A DNA stretch of 64,000 bases from NCBI RefSeq assembly GCF_023159225.1, contig NC_063188.1, forward strand, positions 10,871,086-10,935,085, written 5' to 3'. The position numbers were made by a program, and so were the translations under genes. This document shows positions 11,791-22,265 of this stretch, piece by piece (position 1 is the stretch's first letter; each line of letters opens with the position of its first letter). Under the pieces are notes generated by a model, which saw only the letters and a program-made list of their open reading frames with translations, was not told the origin of the DNA and did no database searches. The DNA comes from Perognathus longimembris pacificus. Lineage: Eukaryota; Chordata; Mammalia; Rodentia; Heteromyidae.

Positions 11791-12505
11791 GGAAGGAAGA
11801 AATGGACGTGTTTTCTGAATAGAATGTGACAGTTCATGTTTCTAAAATCTCCAATATCATGTTAAACACTGTTTTATGATAACATTCTCATATTACTTTG
11901 TCTTATCATCATTTGTGTAGTTATATTATTCCTTGGTGTGTGAGAGTAAGGTAGTGGTATAATATAATAAGTTATAGGTATATAAGTTATATTATGTCTA
12001 TATTTTATTTGTAATCCAGATCATATAAAGGAACTTAGTATACTACATCCAAAATGCTCAAAACACAATTTCATCTTCTGGACTTAAAAACAGGTAACAC
12101 TTCCACGAATTGTCCAAACCATTACAGCTATCATTTCTCAGAATGATATAGACTTTAAATCCCAGAGAAAAGCCTAAGGAAATCCAAGAAGAAGTCTTCG
12201 GTCATTAGTGACTGAACATTTCTCGGGCTTTCACAGCACACCAGACAGGCTTGGATGCCCAGGAGAAAGATGCTGTGCTAAGATACCACCAGATTTGAAA
12301 GGAAATGGCACAACTCTGCGAAATCACTCTGTATTAAAGATGCTAAGGAAAATTCATAGTCACTTGACTGAATTCTGCAATTCTTGTGAATTTGGGAGAA
12401 AGGTGCTAATTAGGAGTATTAAGGCATAAACACTGTTATCTATTTCTCATCTTAGAACCACCTACAGTCTATCCGGCCTTTACCTATAATGAACAGGATT
12501 TCTAA
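11791..12505. other. Unassigned sequence
   Basis: No repeat or exon was recognised. A 73-codon open frame at 12,208-12,429 has no family features. Confidence 0.5.
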
Positions 12506-12510
12506 TTTTA

Positions 12511-12612
12511 ATTGGTCTATTATTCTGAATATTATACTCCTCTAAATTGGTCTATTATATATACTATACTCCTCTAAATTGGTCTATTATACTGAATATT
12601 ATACTCCTCTAA
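12511..12612 (+). repeat. Three-copy tandem repeat, about 35 bp unit
   Basis: Three units begin 'attggtctattat' and end 'atactcctctaa', at 12,511-12,545, 12,546-12,577 and 12,578-12,612. The middle unit is 3 bases shorter (an 'atata' version of the centre). Units 1 and 3 differ at only a base or two, so the array is recent. Confidence 0.93.
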
Positions 12613-12869
12613 ATGTAGAGAGATTTTACTACCTAAAATGTCTATCTATGGCAACTTACTTGAATAATAGATAGCTTTAGAGTTACATACTCCAAAATCT
12701 CTTTCTTCTCCCTTCTTTTCTCTCCTCCTATCTATGTCTCTTCTGCTCCTCCTAGCTTCTCTCTACCTGACACTTAAAATATCTATTTTCTTCGTGTTAG
12801 ATTGAAACCATTTTTCAGGAAATGATCACATTTAATTTCATAAAGACTTTGTCCTTGCTGGCTGGCTTT

Positions 12870-13625
12870 GAGTCCAAAACATACCCCTGATGCATTAAAC
12901 CATATTAATAGCCTTTCTTCTTTTACTTTTAATCATGTAAAGTATTTTCTCCAAAAAGTGGCCATAAAAAGATGTCTACATTTAAATCACACCATGACAA
13001 ACTCTGCCTCCTTGACTTCCCATTATATCAAAAAACTTCAAAATCCTTTTTACCAAATGAAGCACCTTTGAACTCTCTGATCTTACTCATGTTCTGTTAC
13101 CTCACCTCTCATTCTCTATCTATATTCAATACAAATTCACTTCATTTTTTTCTTGTCAGTCATTGGGCTTGAACTCAAGGCCTAGGTGCTGTCACTGAGC
13201 TATTTTTGCTCAAGGCTAGTGCTCTACCACTTTGAGCCACAGAACCACTTCTGGTTTTCTGGTGGTTAATTGGAGACAAGAATCTCAGGGACTTTCCTGC
13301 TGAGGATGACTTCAAACCATTCTCAGATCTCAGCCTCCTGAGAACTTCAGATGACAGGCGTGAGCTACCAAAGCCTAGCATTTCCTTTTGTTTCTTCTCT
13401 CCTTTCTCTCATTCTATCTTGGAGCCATTGATATTCTTTCATCATGATCCAATTACGTCTCAAAAGTTTTCCATTTGTTTCTTTCCTCTTGTTCACATCT
13501 CAGCTCCAATGTGACATTCTCAGAATGCCCTTCACAGATTTTAATAAAAAGTAGCTCCTATCCACATAAGTATCCTCTTATCCATATATGGTATTGAGCT
13601 TTCTATGCAACACTTATTGCACTTA
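12870..13625 (+). mobile_element. L2 (LINE-2) fragment, split by a SINE
   Basis: Both sides of the SINE at 13,150-13,381 read as the L2 3' region. The right side has 'cagctccaatgtgacattct' and 'cagaatgcccttcacagatt' (L2 'cagctcaaatgtcacctcct', 'agaggccttccctgacc'), then 'caacacttattgcactta' (L2 'tagcacttatcacttt'). The left side is C/T-rich L2-like sequence. Highly diverged. Confidence 0.55.
13150..13381 (-). mobile_element. Hybrid SINE: 7SL/B1-type head plus Geo-type unit
   Basis: On the plus strand the element starts at its 3' end ('gtcagtcattgggcttgaac', 'tttttgctcaaggctagtgc', 'cacttctggttttctggtgg', 'ttaattggagacaagaa') and finishes with the 7SL-like head ('ctcagcctcctgagaac', 'gacaggcgtgagctacc'). 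It appears to have inserted into an L2 copy. The open frames it produces are not genes. Confidence 0.88.
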
Positions 13626-13795
13626 ACATAATGATTTCTAGTTCCATTCATGTTGTTAATCAGAGAATTTAATTCTTCTTGTTGGCTGTTTAGTACTATA
13701 TAGTATGTATGTACCCCATTCTCTTTATCCTTCTGTCGATAGACATTTATACTGTTTCTATACCTTAGCTATTTTGAATAATGTTAGGGATAATA
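13626..13795 (-). mobile_element. Ancient LINE-1 (L1M type) ORF2 end/3' fragment
   Basis: The plus strand reads 'cttaacataatgatttctag', 'ttccattcatgttgtt', 'tactatatagtatgtatgta', 'ttctctttatccttctgtcg' and 'cttagctattttgaataatg'. This is the reverse complement of the familiar L1M block that encodes the end of ORF2. It is heavily diverged. Confidence 0.7.
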
Positions 13796-14011
13796 AGAGG
13801 AAGAAATAGGTTTTTGTCATGGAGTGCAAACTCTAAGTTATGAGAGATAAATAAATTCTGCAAAATTAACAATGTGACTATAGTCATCAATACTGTGTTA
13901 TATATTTGAAATGTTAGAGTGTCAATTGTGTTTTTACCATGTAAAAACCAGTTACTATGTAAAGTGTTTAATTTGGGTAATTTTTTTCACTATCCATACA
14001 TATATGGAAAT

Positions 14012-14207
14012 GCTAAAGCCTGGGTGCTGTTCCTGAAATTTTTTTCACTCTCTCACTTGTGCCAAAGTACGACTTCTGGCATTTGGTGGTTAATTGAAGA
14101 TAAGAGTCTGATGGACTTTGCTTTCCAGGCTGATTTCCAACCATAATCCTCATATCTCAGCTCCTTAATAGCTAGGATTATGGGCATTAGCCACCAGCAC
14201 TCAGCCA
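14012..14207 (-). mobile_element. Hybrid SINE: 7SL/B1-type head plus Geo-type unit (diverged)
   Basis: The plus strand carries 'cctgggtgctgttcctgaaa', 'cgacttctggcatttggtgg', 'ttaattgaagataagagtct', 'caggctgatttccaaccata' and 'aatagctaggattatgggca', which is the reversed order of this family. The extreme 3' end and tail are eroded. Confidence 0.8.
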
Positions 14208-14289
14208 ATTACTACTTTTACCTTAATGGAGTTGAAAAATCAATATGTATCTCTATTGCAATCACTTTGTCTTACAGAACTTATTAATT

Positions 14290-14640
14290 TTCTTTTTTTG
14301 AAAAGACATTTAATTTTTTTTCATTTCTTTATTGTCAAAGTGATGTACAGAGGTGTTACAGTTTCATATGTAAGGCAGTGAGTACATTTCTTATCTAACT
14401 TGTTAACTCTTCCCTAATTTTTCCCCACCTCCCACCCCCTTTCCCTCTTCCCCTATGAGTTGTATAGTTGGTTTACACCATATAGTTTTGTAAGAATTGC
14501 TATTGCATCAGTTTGTCTTTTATCCTTTCTCTTTAGATTTTGGTATTTCCTTTCTCTTCCCTAGTTCTAATACACACATATACAATATTCAGGGTACCAA
14601 AATCAGTTACAGTAACACCACAAACTGTGTATCCTCATTC
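14290..14640 (-). mobile_element. LINE-1 3'UTR fragment
   Basis: The reverse complement of the L1 3'UTR: 'tttattgtcaaagtgatgta', 'cagaggtgttacagttt', the C-rich tract near 14,424-14,455 (the G-rich tract of the L1 strand), 'gttgtatagttggtttacac', 'ttgctattgcatcagtttgt', and 'ggtaccaaaatcagttacag'. It lacks ORF2 and is 5'-truncated. Confidence 0.88.
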
Positions 14641-16160
14641 TAGACTGAAAAATCTTTATACGGATAGAACAAATCTATTTGAACATTGTTCTATGTGCTC
14701 TGTGTATGTGTATATGTATAATGTATATGTATATTTATATGTATAAATGGCCCACTGTGATGTCCAGAGACCTGCTTAAAGATTATTTCCGGGTCTATCT
14801 ATGAGTATGTTTTCAGGAAAGATTAGCATTGAATGGATGGAATTGTTAAAACAGATACTTATTGTGTTATTTCACATAGGCCTATGACATTGAAAAACTG
14901 AAAAATAATGCATTGAGTTGATGTTTGGGCTACCATCATCCTCCACCTGAACAAAACATTCTTTTCATCAAAGCCCCTATTTACAAATAGTTTTTGCAGT
15001 GGGATAGAAATGTATTTATGTTGTTTTTACAGGCTCAGGATTACAGCATAAATGTGTTGGCATTTAGTGCAACCAGATAGCTGGGTAGTATTTTCTGAGG
15101 TTTTTTTTTTTAATCTCTTTGGGTCTTCACTTAATCATTTGTGAAATGAACCACTGTAATGTCAATATTTTGCTGTATTTCCCCATTATGAATTAAATAT
15201 TTCATGATTTAGCAAAGTGGCACAAAGGAGCACGTACATCTTGAGCACGAGATTTCAGCGAAGCACAAGAGGCAGCTTTTAGAATTCTAACATGAAGGTG
15301 GCTTAAAAAAAAAAGAACATCAAACATTGCATCATCATTGGACAATTCTTGCTTCACATGGTTACTAAAGAGATGATATAAAGTTACTTCCTAGTACCTA
15401 TTTCCTTTATTTTAATATCATCCACACTAGGATATTCAGCTCATGATGATGGGCAATAGTTTTTGACTCAAAGATAACTGTGTTAATTATGCTATTTTAA
15501 AGTACGAGTGCAATGCTATTACTACTATTTTCTTATGGTTACAAATGCAGGTACTTAGACCAAAACAAGGTAACTCAGAAATCCACAATAATATGAATAC
15601 CATTAAGTGAGAATGATAAGCACATTATTACTTCCCACTGAGACCTCTTTTAATTGAATTTTTCTAATTTCTCTAAAGAAGAGGAAAGAAGTACAAGTTA
15701 CAAGAATGTCAACCTACTTATTGGGCACAATATTAGGGTGTGCTATTTTCTAGATTATTTGGATCCATGTTTATGTTCAATTATGATATCATGTTGTTGA
15801 TTTTAAAAGAAATACATTAATATGTATTTTTGATGAAATATAATTACATAAAATTATGAAGTTTTATTCAATTAATTAAATAATTTAATTCATAATCAAC
15901 AGCCTCTTCACATCTTGTTTCTCTGGCAATCAGTCTATAATTGGCCAAGAATAAACTAGGATCCTCAACACTAAACTGGATCTTGAGAGTCCATAATGAA
16001 GGTTAATAAAGTTTCTATCTTTAAGGAACTTAGAGCCTATATTTAAAAATGACCTTTTTATTCATAAGCAATTTGGAGAAAATTCCACTAGCTATCCAAC
16101 ACATAAAATAAATCAAATTTTGCATTTGAACTGTGGAAAATTTTATTCAGATTCTAGTAT
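14641..16160. other. Unassigned AT-rich sequence
   Basis: About 1.5 kb with no recognised transposon or exon, apart from a small TATG/TATA run at 14,700-14,745. Confidence 0.55.
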
Positions 16161-16167
16161 TGGTATC

Positions 16168-16186
16168 GTGTGTGTATGTGTATATG

Positions 16187-16229
<43 letters not shown>
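16168..16229 (+). repeat. (TG)n microsatellite
   Basis: An imperfect start ('gtgtgtgtatgtgtatatgt') leads into about 40 bases of uninterrupted TG. Confidence 0.95.
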
Positions 16230-16231
<2 letters not shown>

Positions 16232-16400
16232 CAAAGGGCTTTTAGTGGGGGCTACTGTCCCTTAAGCTTACAGTGGCTTAGTGAAGTGGAAAGGGAAAAA
16301 CTGGCTTCAAATGCTGGTCTCCAAAGACATCCATATGAAAAATCACAAAGGTTAATGTTGTCTTTTCTGGCAATGTTATTTTCTTCAAAATTCCTGCTGT

Positions 16401-16594
16401 GGGCTGGGAATGTGGCTTAGTGGTAGAGTGCTCACCTAGCATGTATGAAGGCCTGGGATCGATTCCTGAACACCAGAAAAAGCCAGAAGTTGTGCTGTGG
16501 CTCAAGGGGTAGAATTCTAGCCTTGAGCAAAAAGAAGCCAAGGACAATGCTCAGGCCCTGAGTTCAAGCCCCAGGACTGGCAAGAAAAAAAAAA
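16401..16594 (+). mobile_element. IDL-Geo-type dimeric SINE, older subtype
   Basis: The head 'gggctgggaatgtggcttag' and 'tggtagagtgctcacctagc' is closer to a plain ID/tRNA-Ala form than the other copies, and there is a small deletion before 'gaaggcctgggatcgattcc'. The right unit follows ('ccagaagttgtgctgtggct', 'gccttgagcaaaaagaagcc'), then 'ggactggcaagaaaa'. Its right-unit B box reads 'gagttcaagcccc', a better match to the pol III consensus than in the younger copies. Possible target duplication 'ttcctgct' / 'tccctgct'. Confidence 0.9.
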
Positions 16595-16859
16595 TCCCTG
16601 CTTTGGCCTATAGGCTTGGTTCTTGTTGATTTTTAAGACAGTATCACCAAGTAAAGCAAGGAAAATTGGATCCACTTTGGAATAAAAAGTATTTTTGAAA
16701 TTTTAGGTTTTGTCTTACCTGGTTTTTCCAAGATGGAATTAAGAAATACTTCGAAAGACCCATATCAAATTATTCAAGAAATAGCAGAAGGTTTGAGTAT
16801 GTTTTGAGGTTATATGTGTACCATTAATCTTATTTCAAATTATTTTAATGATCACGTTA

Positions 16860-17130
16860 TGGAAATACATCTTACCCTCTTCACACTATCCAATCAAGGG
16901 TAGATTGTGAACCTGAGCTCAAGCAACCTTAGCAGAGGGGCGGGGCCGTCTACCTGATGGATAAATAGGGAGCAACATGCCTGCTCTGTATGCTTGCTTG
17001 CCAAATTTCTGGCTGATAGTACACCTTTTACAGAAGTAAATTTTGCTTTGCTGAGAAAATGCTTTGTTTTGGTATCTATCTTTGTAACTATGGTGGTTCT
17101 TGAGAAGTATATTTATGACAATGGATACAA
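16860..17130 (+). promoter_or_regulatory. Promoter-like block, possible solo LTR remnant
   Basis: Seen directly: CCAAT at 16,890-16,894, a GC box 'ggggcgggg' at 16,937-16,945, and a TATA-like 'gataaataggg' at 16,960-16,970, followed by 'gcctgctctgtatgcttgct' about where an LTR R region would start. This box order and spacing is typical of a retroviral U3/R junction. I cannot see clean TG...CA ends, a polyadenylation signal or a target duplication, so the family and limits are open. The alternative is an orphan promoter. No retroviral genes are present nearby. Confidence 0.4.
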
Positions 17131-17925
17131 ATGGGTTTGTTTTAATTATATCAATAATACTTTCAATGAATTGTGAACATCAAATCAGTCTAGCATCCGT
17201 CAGGAAAATAGTCTACATACCATATGGCTGGAAATAGCCATATATCTCAAACCAATATCATCAAAGATCCTCAAAGGAATTCTGATAATGGAAAATATTT
17301 AGTGAAGTTTATGGGGTAAAATGATATTTGCATTTTTAGTTTACAAAAATTCAGTCAAATCAAAGCAGAAAGGTAGCTCTGAGCTACATCAAGGAAAAGA
17401 CTGACAAAGGAAAAATAATGATTAAGGCAAAACTATATGTGCCAATTTAAGGATGATTTCAAGCTTGTACCAAAAGCACATTTAATAAGAAATTAAATGC
17501 TAATGGGAAGAAAATTTCAAAGGGATACTAATGGTGAAGAAAACAACTCTATGTTATAGATACAATTATCTGATTATTTGATTTTAATTCCTTTGGAACA
17601 GGAGGTTGTCTGTGGAATCAGAGGACTTAGTAAGAGAAAACAAACTGCCTCAAGGTCTTCATTTGCTCCTATTTTTGTCCGGGGAAGGTTACAAATGATA
17701 TTAATTTCTCTGACCCTTATTTGACATCATAGTTGCTTAAAGTAAAAACAAACAGAAAATGTTTATACACATTAGCTTATTTATCAGACATTTGTTGAAA
17801 CACTTACTAAATGAAAAGAATGGTTTTTCTCTCAGTTTGGAAAGTTCAGCCCTATTTAGAGAAGTCAATTTCCCTCCAGTCAGAAAGACACAATACCAAG
17901 TAGACTATAAAGAAGTGTATCCAAA
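17131..17925. other. Unassigned AT-rich sequence
   Basis: No repeat or exon recognised. Confidence 0.5.
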
Positions 17926-17929
17926 GACC

Positions 17930-18158
17930 TGTATTGGTAGGTCATGCCTGTAATCCCACCTATTCTGGAGGCTGGGATTTGAGGATTACAGTTTAAAGCC
18001 AAACTGCGTAGGAAAGTCCGGAAGACTTTTATCTTCAATGACACACCAGCAAAACTGAAGTGATGCTGTGGCTCAAATGGTAGAGAACTTGCCTTGAGCA
18101 AAAGAAGCTCAGGGTCAATGCCAAGGCCCCAAGTTCAAGCCCCATGACTGACCAAAAA
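17930..18158 (+). mobile_element. Hybrid SINE: 7SL/B1-type head plus Geo-type unit
   Basis: The head reads 'ggtcatgcctgtaatcccac' and 'attctggaggctggga', the middle 'aggaaagtccggaagac', and the right unit 'gtgatgctgtggctcaaatg', 'gccttgagcaaaagaagctc' and 'agttcaagccccatgactga'. The A-rich tail appears to have grown into the (GA)n tract that follows directly. Confidence 0.9.
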
Positions 18159-18159
18159 G

Positions 18160-18163
18160 GAGA

Positions 18164-18240
<77 letters not shown>
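18160..18240 (+). repeat. (GA)n microsatellite
   Basis: About 80 bases of GA/GAGAG, interrupted only near its left end by GGG, directly at the 3' tail of a hybrid SINE. SINE tails often seed such tracts. Confidence 0.97.
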
Positions 18241-18243
<3 letters not shown>

Positions 18244-18758
18244 TCCAGAGACACTAAAAACTGTCATCATATTTATGGTTCTGTCCTACTTACAAGCTCA
18301 AATCCATTACAAAAGAGGACATGAGTGGTTTAGCAATTTCAGACAATTATCTTTTGTCCAGATAACTGCAGTGAATGAAATAACAGTTCCAGGAGTCATA
18401 AATGAGATATAATCTTTCATAATACTGAGAAATTAATCAAAATCATTTCCCTGGTTGAAAATCTTAGCCCACAAGCAATATCAATAATAATAGGAAGGTT
18501 AGGAAATCTAAGCTGATATATGTTAATATACTCAATAAGTGATAAGTACAATAAAATCAAAATTAATATTCTGATTTAACTGCTATTGATGATGAACCAT
18601 TTAATACTTATTGGTGTCCAGTCACCTTTCATTAAGGATTTTACTGATTGTCCCAGCAGCATAGTTATGATTCTTTTTAAGTCCATGACAACATTTTAGG
18701 GGAAGGACTGAGATTACATCTTCTCTCAGCCAGAATTTTCTGATAATACATAGTAGAT
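18241..18758. other. Unassigned AT-rich sequence
   Basis: No repeat or exon recognised. Confidence 0.5.
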
Positions 18759-18759
18759 C

Positions 18760-18760
<1 letters not shown>

Positions 18761-18802
<42 letters not shown>
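18761..18802 (+). repeat. (TG)n microsatellite
   Basis: A run of about 40 bases of GT with one C near the left end, followed by 'acatgcacgcgtgcac', a short palindrome-like tail. Confidence 0.95.
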
Positions 18803-18804
<2 letters not shown>

Positions 18805-18814
18805 ATGCACGCGT

Positions 18815-19020
18815 GCACACCAGTCCTAGGGCTTGAACTCAGGATCTGGGTGCTGTCCCTGAAATCTTTTTGCTCAGGGATCTACTTCTGGCTTTTTGGT
18901 GGTTAATTGAAGACAAGAGTTTCACTGACTTTCTCACCTGGGCTGGCTTTGAACCACAATCCTCAGATCTCAGGTTCCTGAGTAGCTAGGATTACAGGCC
19001 TGAGTTATTGGTGCTCAACC
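18815..19020 (-). mobile_element. Hybrid SINE: 7SL/B1-type head plus Geo-type unit
   Basis: The plus strand shows the 3' end first ('ccagtcctagggcttgaact', 'caggatctgggtgctgtccc'), then 'ggtggttaattgaagacaag', then the reversed 7SL-like head ('cctgagtagctaggattaca'). Part of the right unit, with its A box, is deleted around 18,875-18,885. A (TG)n tract lies directly at its 3' side. Confidence 0.88.
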
Positions 19021-19024
19021 ACAA

Positions 19025-20335
19025 ATGTTTTTATAAAGGAAGAGAGTTGCAAGAGCAAAAGTGAAAAAAATTCTCATTGTACAAACTAAGAATTGGCAAA
19101 TGATGACTTGTAGATCAAATTTGGTCAAGAGCCTATTTTTGTATGTAAGGTTTTACTGGTATACAACCATTCCCTTTCATTTATATATTATTTCTGACCA
19201 TGTTCACATGACTTCAGAATTTAGTTTATATGGCTTACAAAGTAAAAAATACTACTCTTCCTTCACCGAGCATGATTGCAAACCCTTGGCATAAACAATC
19301 ATAATAATGACTAATTTTGTGGTAATATAAGAAAGTAGGATAGAAATAATATAGAAGATAGGACAGGTTATTCAAAGGTCCTTGTATTGTTTGGAAGGAG
19401 AGTAGAGAAATTACTAGGTATGTATGTTAAAAAATATCATAAATGCATAATTATATATATATATAGTAGAAGACAGAAATCCTGAATTTCATTTTGAAAG
19501 TTTAAACTATTTTCAAGTATGATGATGGTGTCATTTGTCTCCACACACATCAAAACACTTCAGTATTCACATGGAAACTGGTCAAGGCAACGAATGGACT
19601 GGAATACATTTTCTTCATGTGGCATGATTTTTCTCTAGTCAACCTCACATAATTCTAAGTGATAAAAAACTTACATGGGGAAGAACAAGTCTACTGTTGG
19701 AATTTTAGAAGGAAAGTATAAACCTTCTCAATACTTGTTGAGTTTGGGAACCTAAAAAGAATTTACCTTGTTTAAATGTGAACACATTGTCTAGGTAACT
19801 CTAAGAAATTCTGTATCTTACCAATTTAACAATACCAATTGTACAGAAATATTTTTCTAAGTCACCAATTGGATGAACAGCTATTTAAACATTGTTACAT
19901 TTATAGAAAATTATTTGCTACATGTAAATAAAAGAGATTAAAATTAATCACCCAAACCTCACATTTGCTCCACTGGTATTGATTTTGTATAAAATGTAAT
20001 ATCATAGATAAAAATTTAATCCAAGGAAAATATTTGAGGCAAGTAAATATAACTAAGTTTATATAAATCATAATTACACTGGGAGTTATTTTGGAGCCTC
20101 AGCTTTTAAATTATTTTTAAACGCAATATAACTCAGTAAAACAGTTTATTGGCTTTCATGTAGCTGACAGTTCTAATCTTTTAAATGCACAATGTTTATT
20201 GTTTCTGCCTTCAGGATTTCCTCTTTGACCTGTGATATGTCTTTACAAATGCTGCGGTCTTCAAACCTTTTTTTTTCAACTTTTGGTATATTAACTGTGA
20301 TGCAAGTATTCTGAAAGCAGTGTGAAATGCATTAT
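19025..20335. other. Unassigned AT-rich sequence
   Basis: About 1.3 kb with no recognised repeat or exon, apart from a (TA)n run of about 14 bases near 19,450-19,465. Confidence 0.55.
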
Positions 20336-20339
20336 GATC

Positions 20340-20435
20340 TTCTTTAGGGAAGGAATCATATCATACTCATTTATTTACTCCCATGACTTAGTATCCTAAG
20401 CAAACTTAATAGATGTTTATTGGATGCACCATGTA
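20340..20435 (+). mobile_element. L2 (LINE-2) 3' end fragment
   Basis: 'gggaaggaatcatatcatac', 'ttagtatcctaagcaaactt' and 'aatagatgtttattggatgc' follow the L2 terminal order 'gggcagggaccgtgtctt ... cccagcgcctagcacagtg ... caataaatgtttgttga'. Short and diverged. Confidence 0.55.
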
Positions 20436-20759
20436 TAAATATCTCATCATCTCTAACTTCACAACCCATTGTTTCTTTTCATGGTAATAATTTATCTTCC
20501 TATTTCTACTCTATTGCAAAGATTTCTTTTTCTGTCCTCTTCTAGTTAAGTGTCAATTATCAAAACACAGGCACTTCCTCTATATATTGTCTTGCCCTAG
20601 AACTAGTGGCAGTTTGTCACTTAGAGCAATAGGTGTTTAGGAAAAGATTTTGGAACTGCATCTATCTTTGCAAGTTGGGTCCTATTCAGGAATTGGGCTT
20701 CATACTAACAGAAGATTGGAAGAGGCAGGCTTATGATATTATGTTTTCCTGTCTATCAC

Positions 20760-20880
20760 TTGTAGAAGAATACAGGTTCCTTAAAAGTAGTGCCTGAAGC
20801 CCAGCTATTTCTTTATCCCAGTACCTAGCATCTATTTATATGACACACAGTTCTCAAATTGTGAACTGAATTGAACTTCT
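20760..20880 (+). mobile_element. L2-like 3' fragment
   Basis: 'caggttccttaaaagtagtg', 'atttctttatcccagtacct' and 'agcatctatttatatgac' resemble the L2 3' end (ctccttgagggcaggga ... atccccagcgcctagcaca). Weak match. Confidence 0.45.
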
Positions 20881-21890
20881 ACCTTCAATTTTAGGCTGAG
20901 TTTTATTATAGATTAACCTAGTCCAAACATTAAAGTAAAATAGCTTCCTGGCTTGATTCAATAAATGCAATCAAATTCAAATCTTGAATGTCTGTAATAA
21001 ATCTTAAAGTTGAAAGTGCCAGATTAGACTTTTCTTCCTTAATTAGTTTAACTTTCTTTGATTTGAACATGGCCCATTAATTTAAATTAAATAAGCAATT
21101 CAAAGCCTGTGGACAATAAATTAGATGAACGTAAATGTCAAGTACTGCAATTCCCTGGCTTTTACATTGCATTTTACAGATGGTAAATATGTAAGACATC
21201 AGAATCAAATATTCCTTTTGATGATGATAATGAGATTTTTCCAGATCAGGAGTAAAACTGGGATTTATTTTAATACCCACAGACACTAAAAGCATGCTAG
21301 CAATAAATTCTCATTTCTGTTTGTGAAAGTTGTCCTACTTCTTGTATAATTTTAGAAGTTACCATCAAATTTTTGCATTGTTGTGCAAGTTTTAAAAATT
21401 AGATTATGATAATGATTTAGGAATCTTTTAAAAATCTATACTAGGTACTTCATCTTTTTCAGGTAGTTATATGTGGATGCTCACTTTTAACTATATTGCT
21501 TTTCTTGGTTCATTAGAGTTTGTTACAGCTTAACCTCTGCTACAGAAAACCACCACAAAATCAATTCTGTCAAATGCATCTGTTCGACAGTTAACAGCAA
21601 AATGCACAGTATTTACAGGATCAGTTGAGAATTTATTTCTATGAGAGCTTATTGAACTTCTCAACAAATCCATCACACAGCTGAATTTAGTCTTCATGCA
21701 TCAAGCAAGCACGTTTGTTCTCTACATATTGGCTCCAGTTTTTCTAGGTTGGTGCTTTAGAAGTATTTCTGTGTTAAGATGGCTGTTATAGCCTTACTTT
21801 ACATGTGTCTATGTTCATTTGCATTATTAATTATCATATGTTTATTATGTAGGCTTTGCTGCAACCTAGGTAGCTGTTTCCAGTAGCTCC
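20881..21890. other. Unassigned AT-rich sequence
   Basis: About 1 kb with no recognised repeat or exon. A phrase near 21,165-21,185 ('cattttacagatggtaaata') hints at a MIR scrap but is too short to call. Confidence 0.5.
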
Positions 21891-21894
21891 GAAT

Positions 21895-22060
21895 TTTTAC
21901 ATTTAATTTTATCGTCAAGGTGATTTACAGAGGGGTTATAGTTACATGTGTATGATAGTGTGTATATTTCTTGTTAAACTTGTTACCCCTCCCTCATTTT
22001 TCTCCCACTTTCCCTCCGCCTCACCCAAGTTGTACAGTTCATTTCCAATGTTGTAGTGGC
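21895..22060 (-). mobile_element. LINE-1 3'UTR fragment
   Basis: The reverse complement of the L1 3' end: 'ttttatcgtcaaggtgattt', 'acagaggggttatagttaca', 'cttgttacccctccctcatt', 'ttctcccactttccctcc', 'aagttgtacagttcatttcc'. Only the last 165 bases of the element remain. Confidence 0.85.
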
Positions 22061-22134
22061 ATACTTTTTGACTGACCTGTAGAAGGTAAACCTACAGTAT
22101 AGTAGCTTACAAAGGGTTTGTGGGGTTTTTGTTT

Positions 22135-22265
22135 TGTTTTGTTTTTGCTTATCCCTAAGCTTGAACTCTGTGTCTGAGCACTGTCCCTGAACCTTTGTGC
22201 TCAAGGCTAGTGCTCTACCAGTTGAGCCATAGCTCCATTTCCAGCTTTTTGTAGTTAATTGGAGA
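22135..22265 (-). mobile_element. Hybrid/Geo-type SINE, 3' half
   Basis: A T-rich tail ('ttttgttttgttttgttttt') leads into 'cttatccctaagcttgaact', 'gtgctcaaggctagtgctct', 'accagttgagccatagctcc', then 'tagttaattggaga'. This is the reversed right unit and linker. The 7SL-like head is missing. The linker 'ttaattggaga' marks it as the hybrid family rather than IDL-Geo. Confidence 0.8.

Noticed and set aside
12511..12612. CRISPR-like spacing of the three-copy repeat
   Set aside because: Units are directly adjacent with no unique spacers, and the DNA is mammalian.
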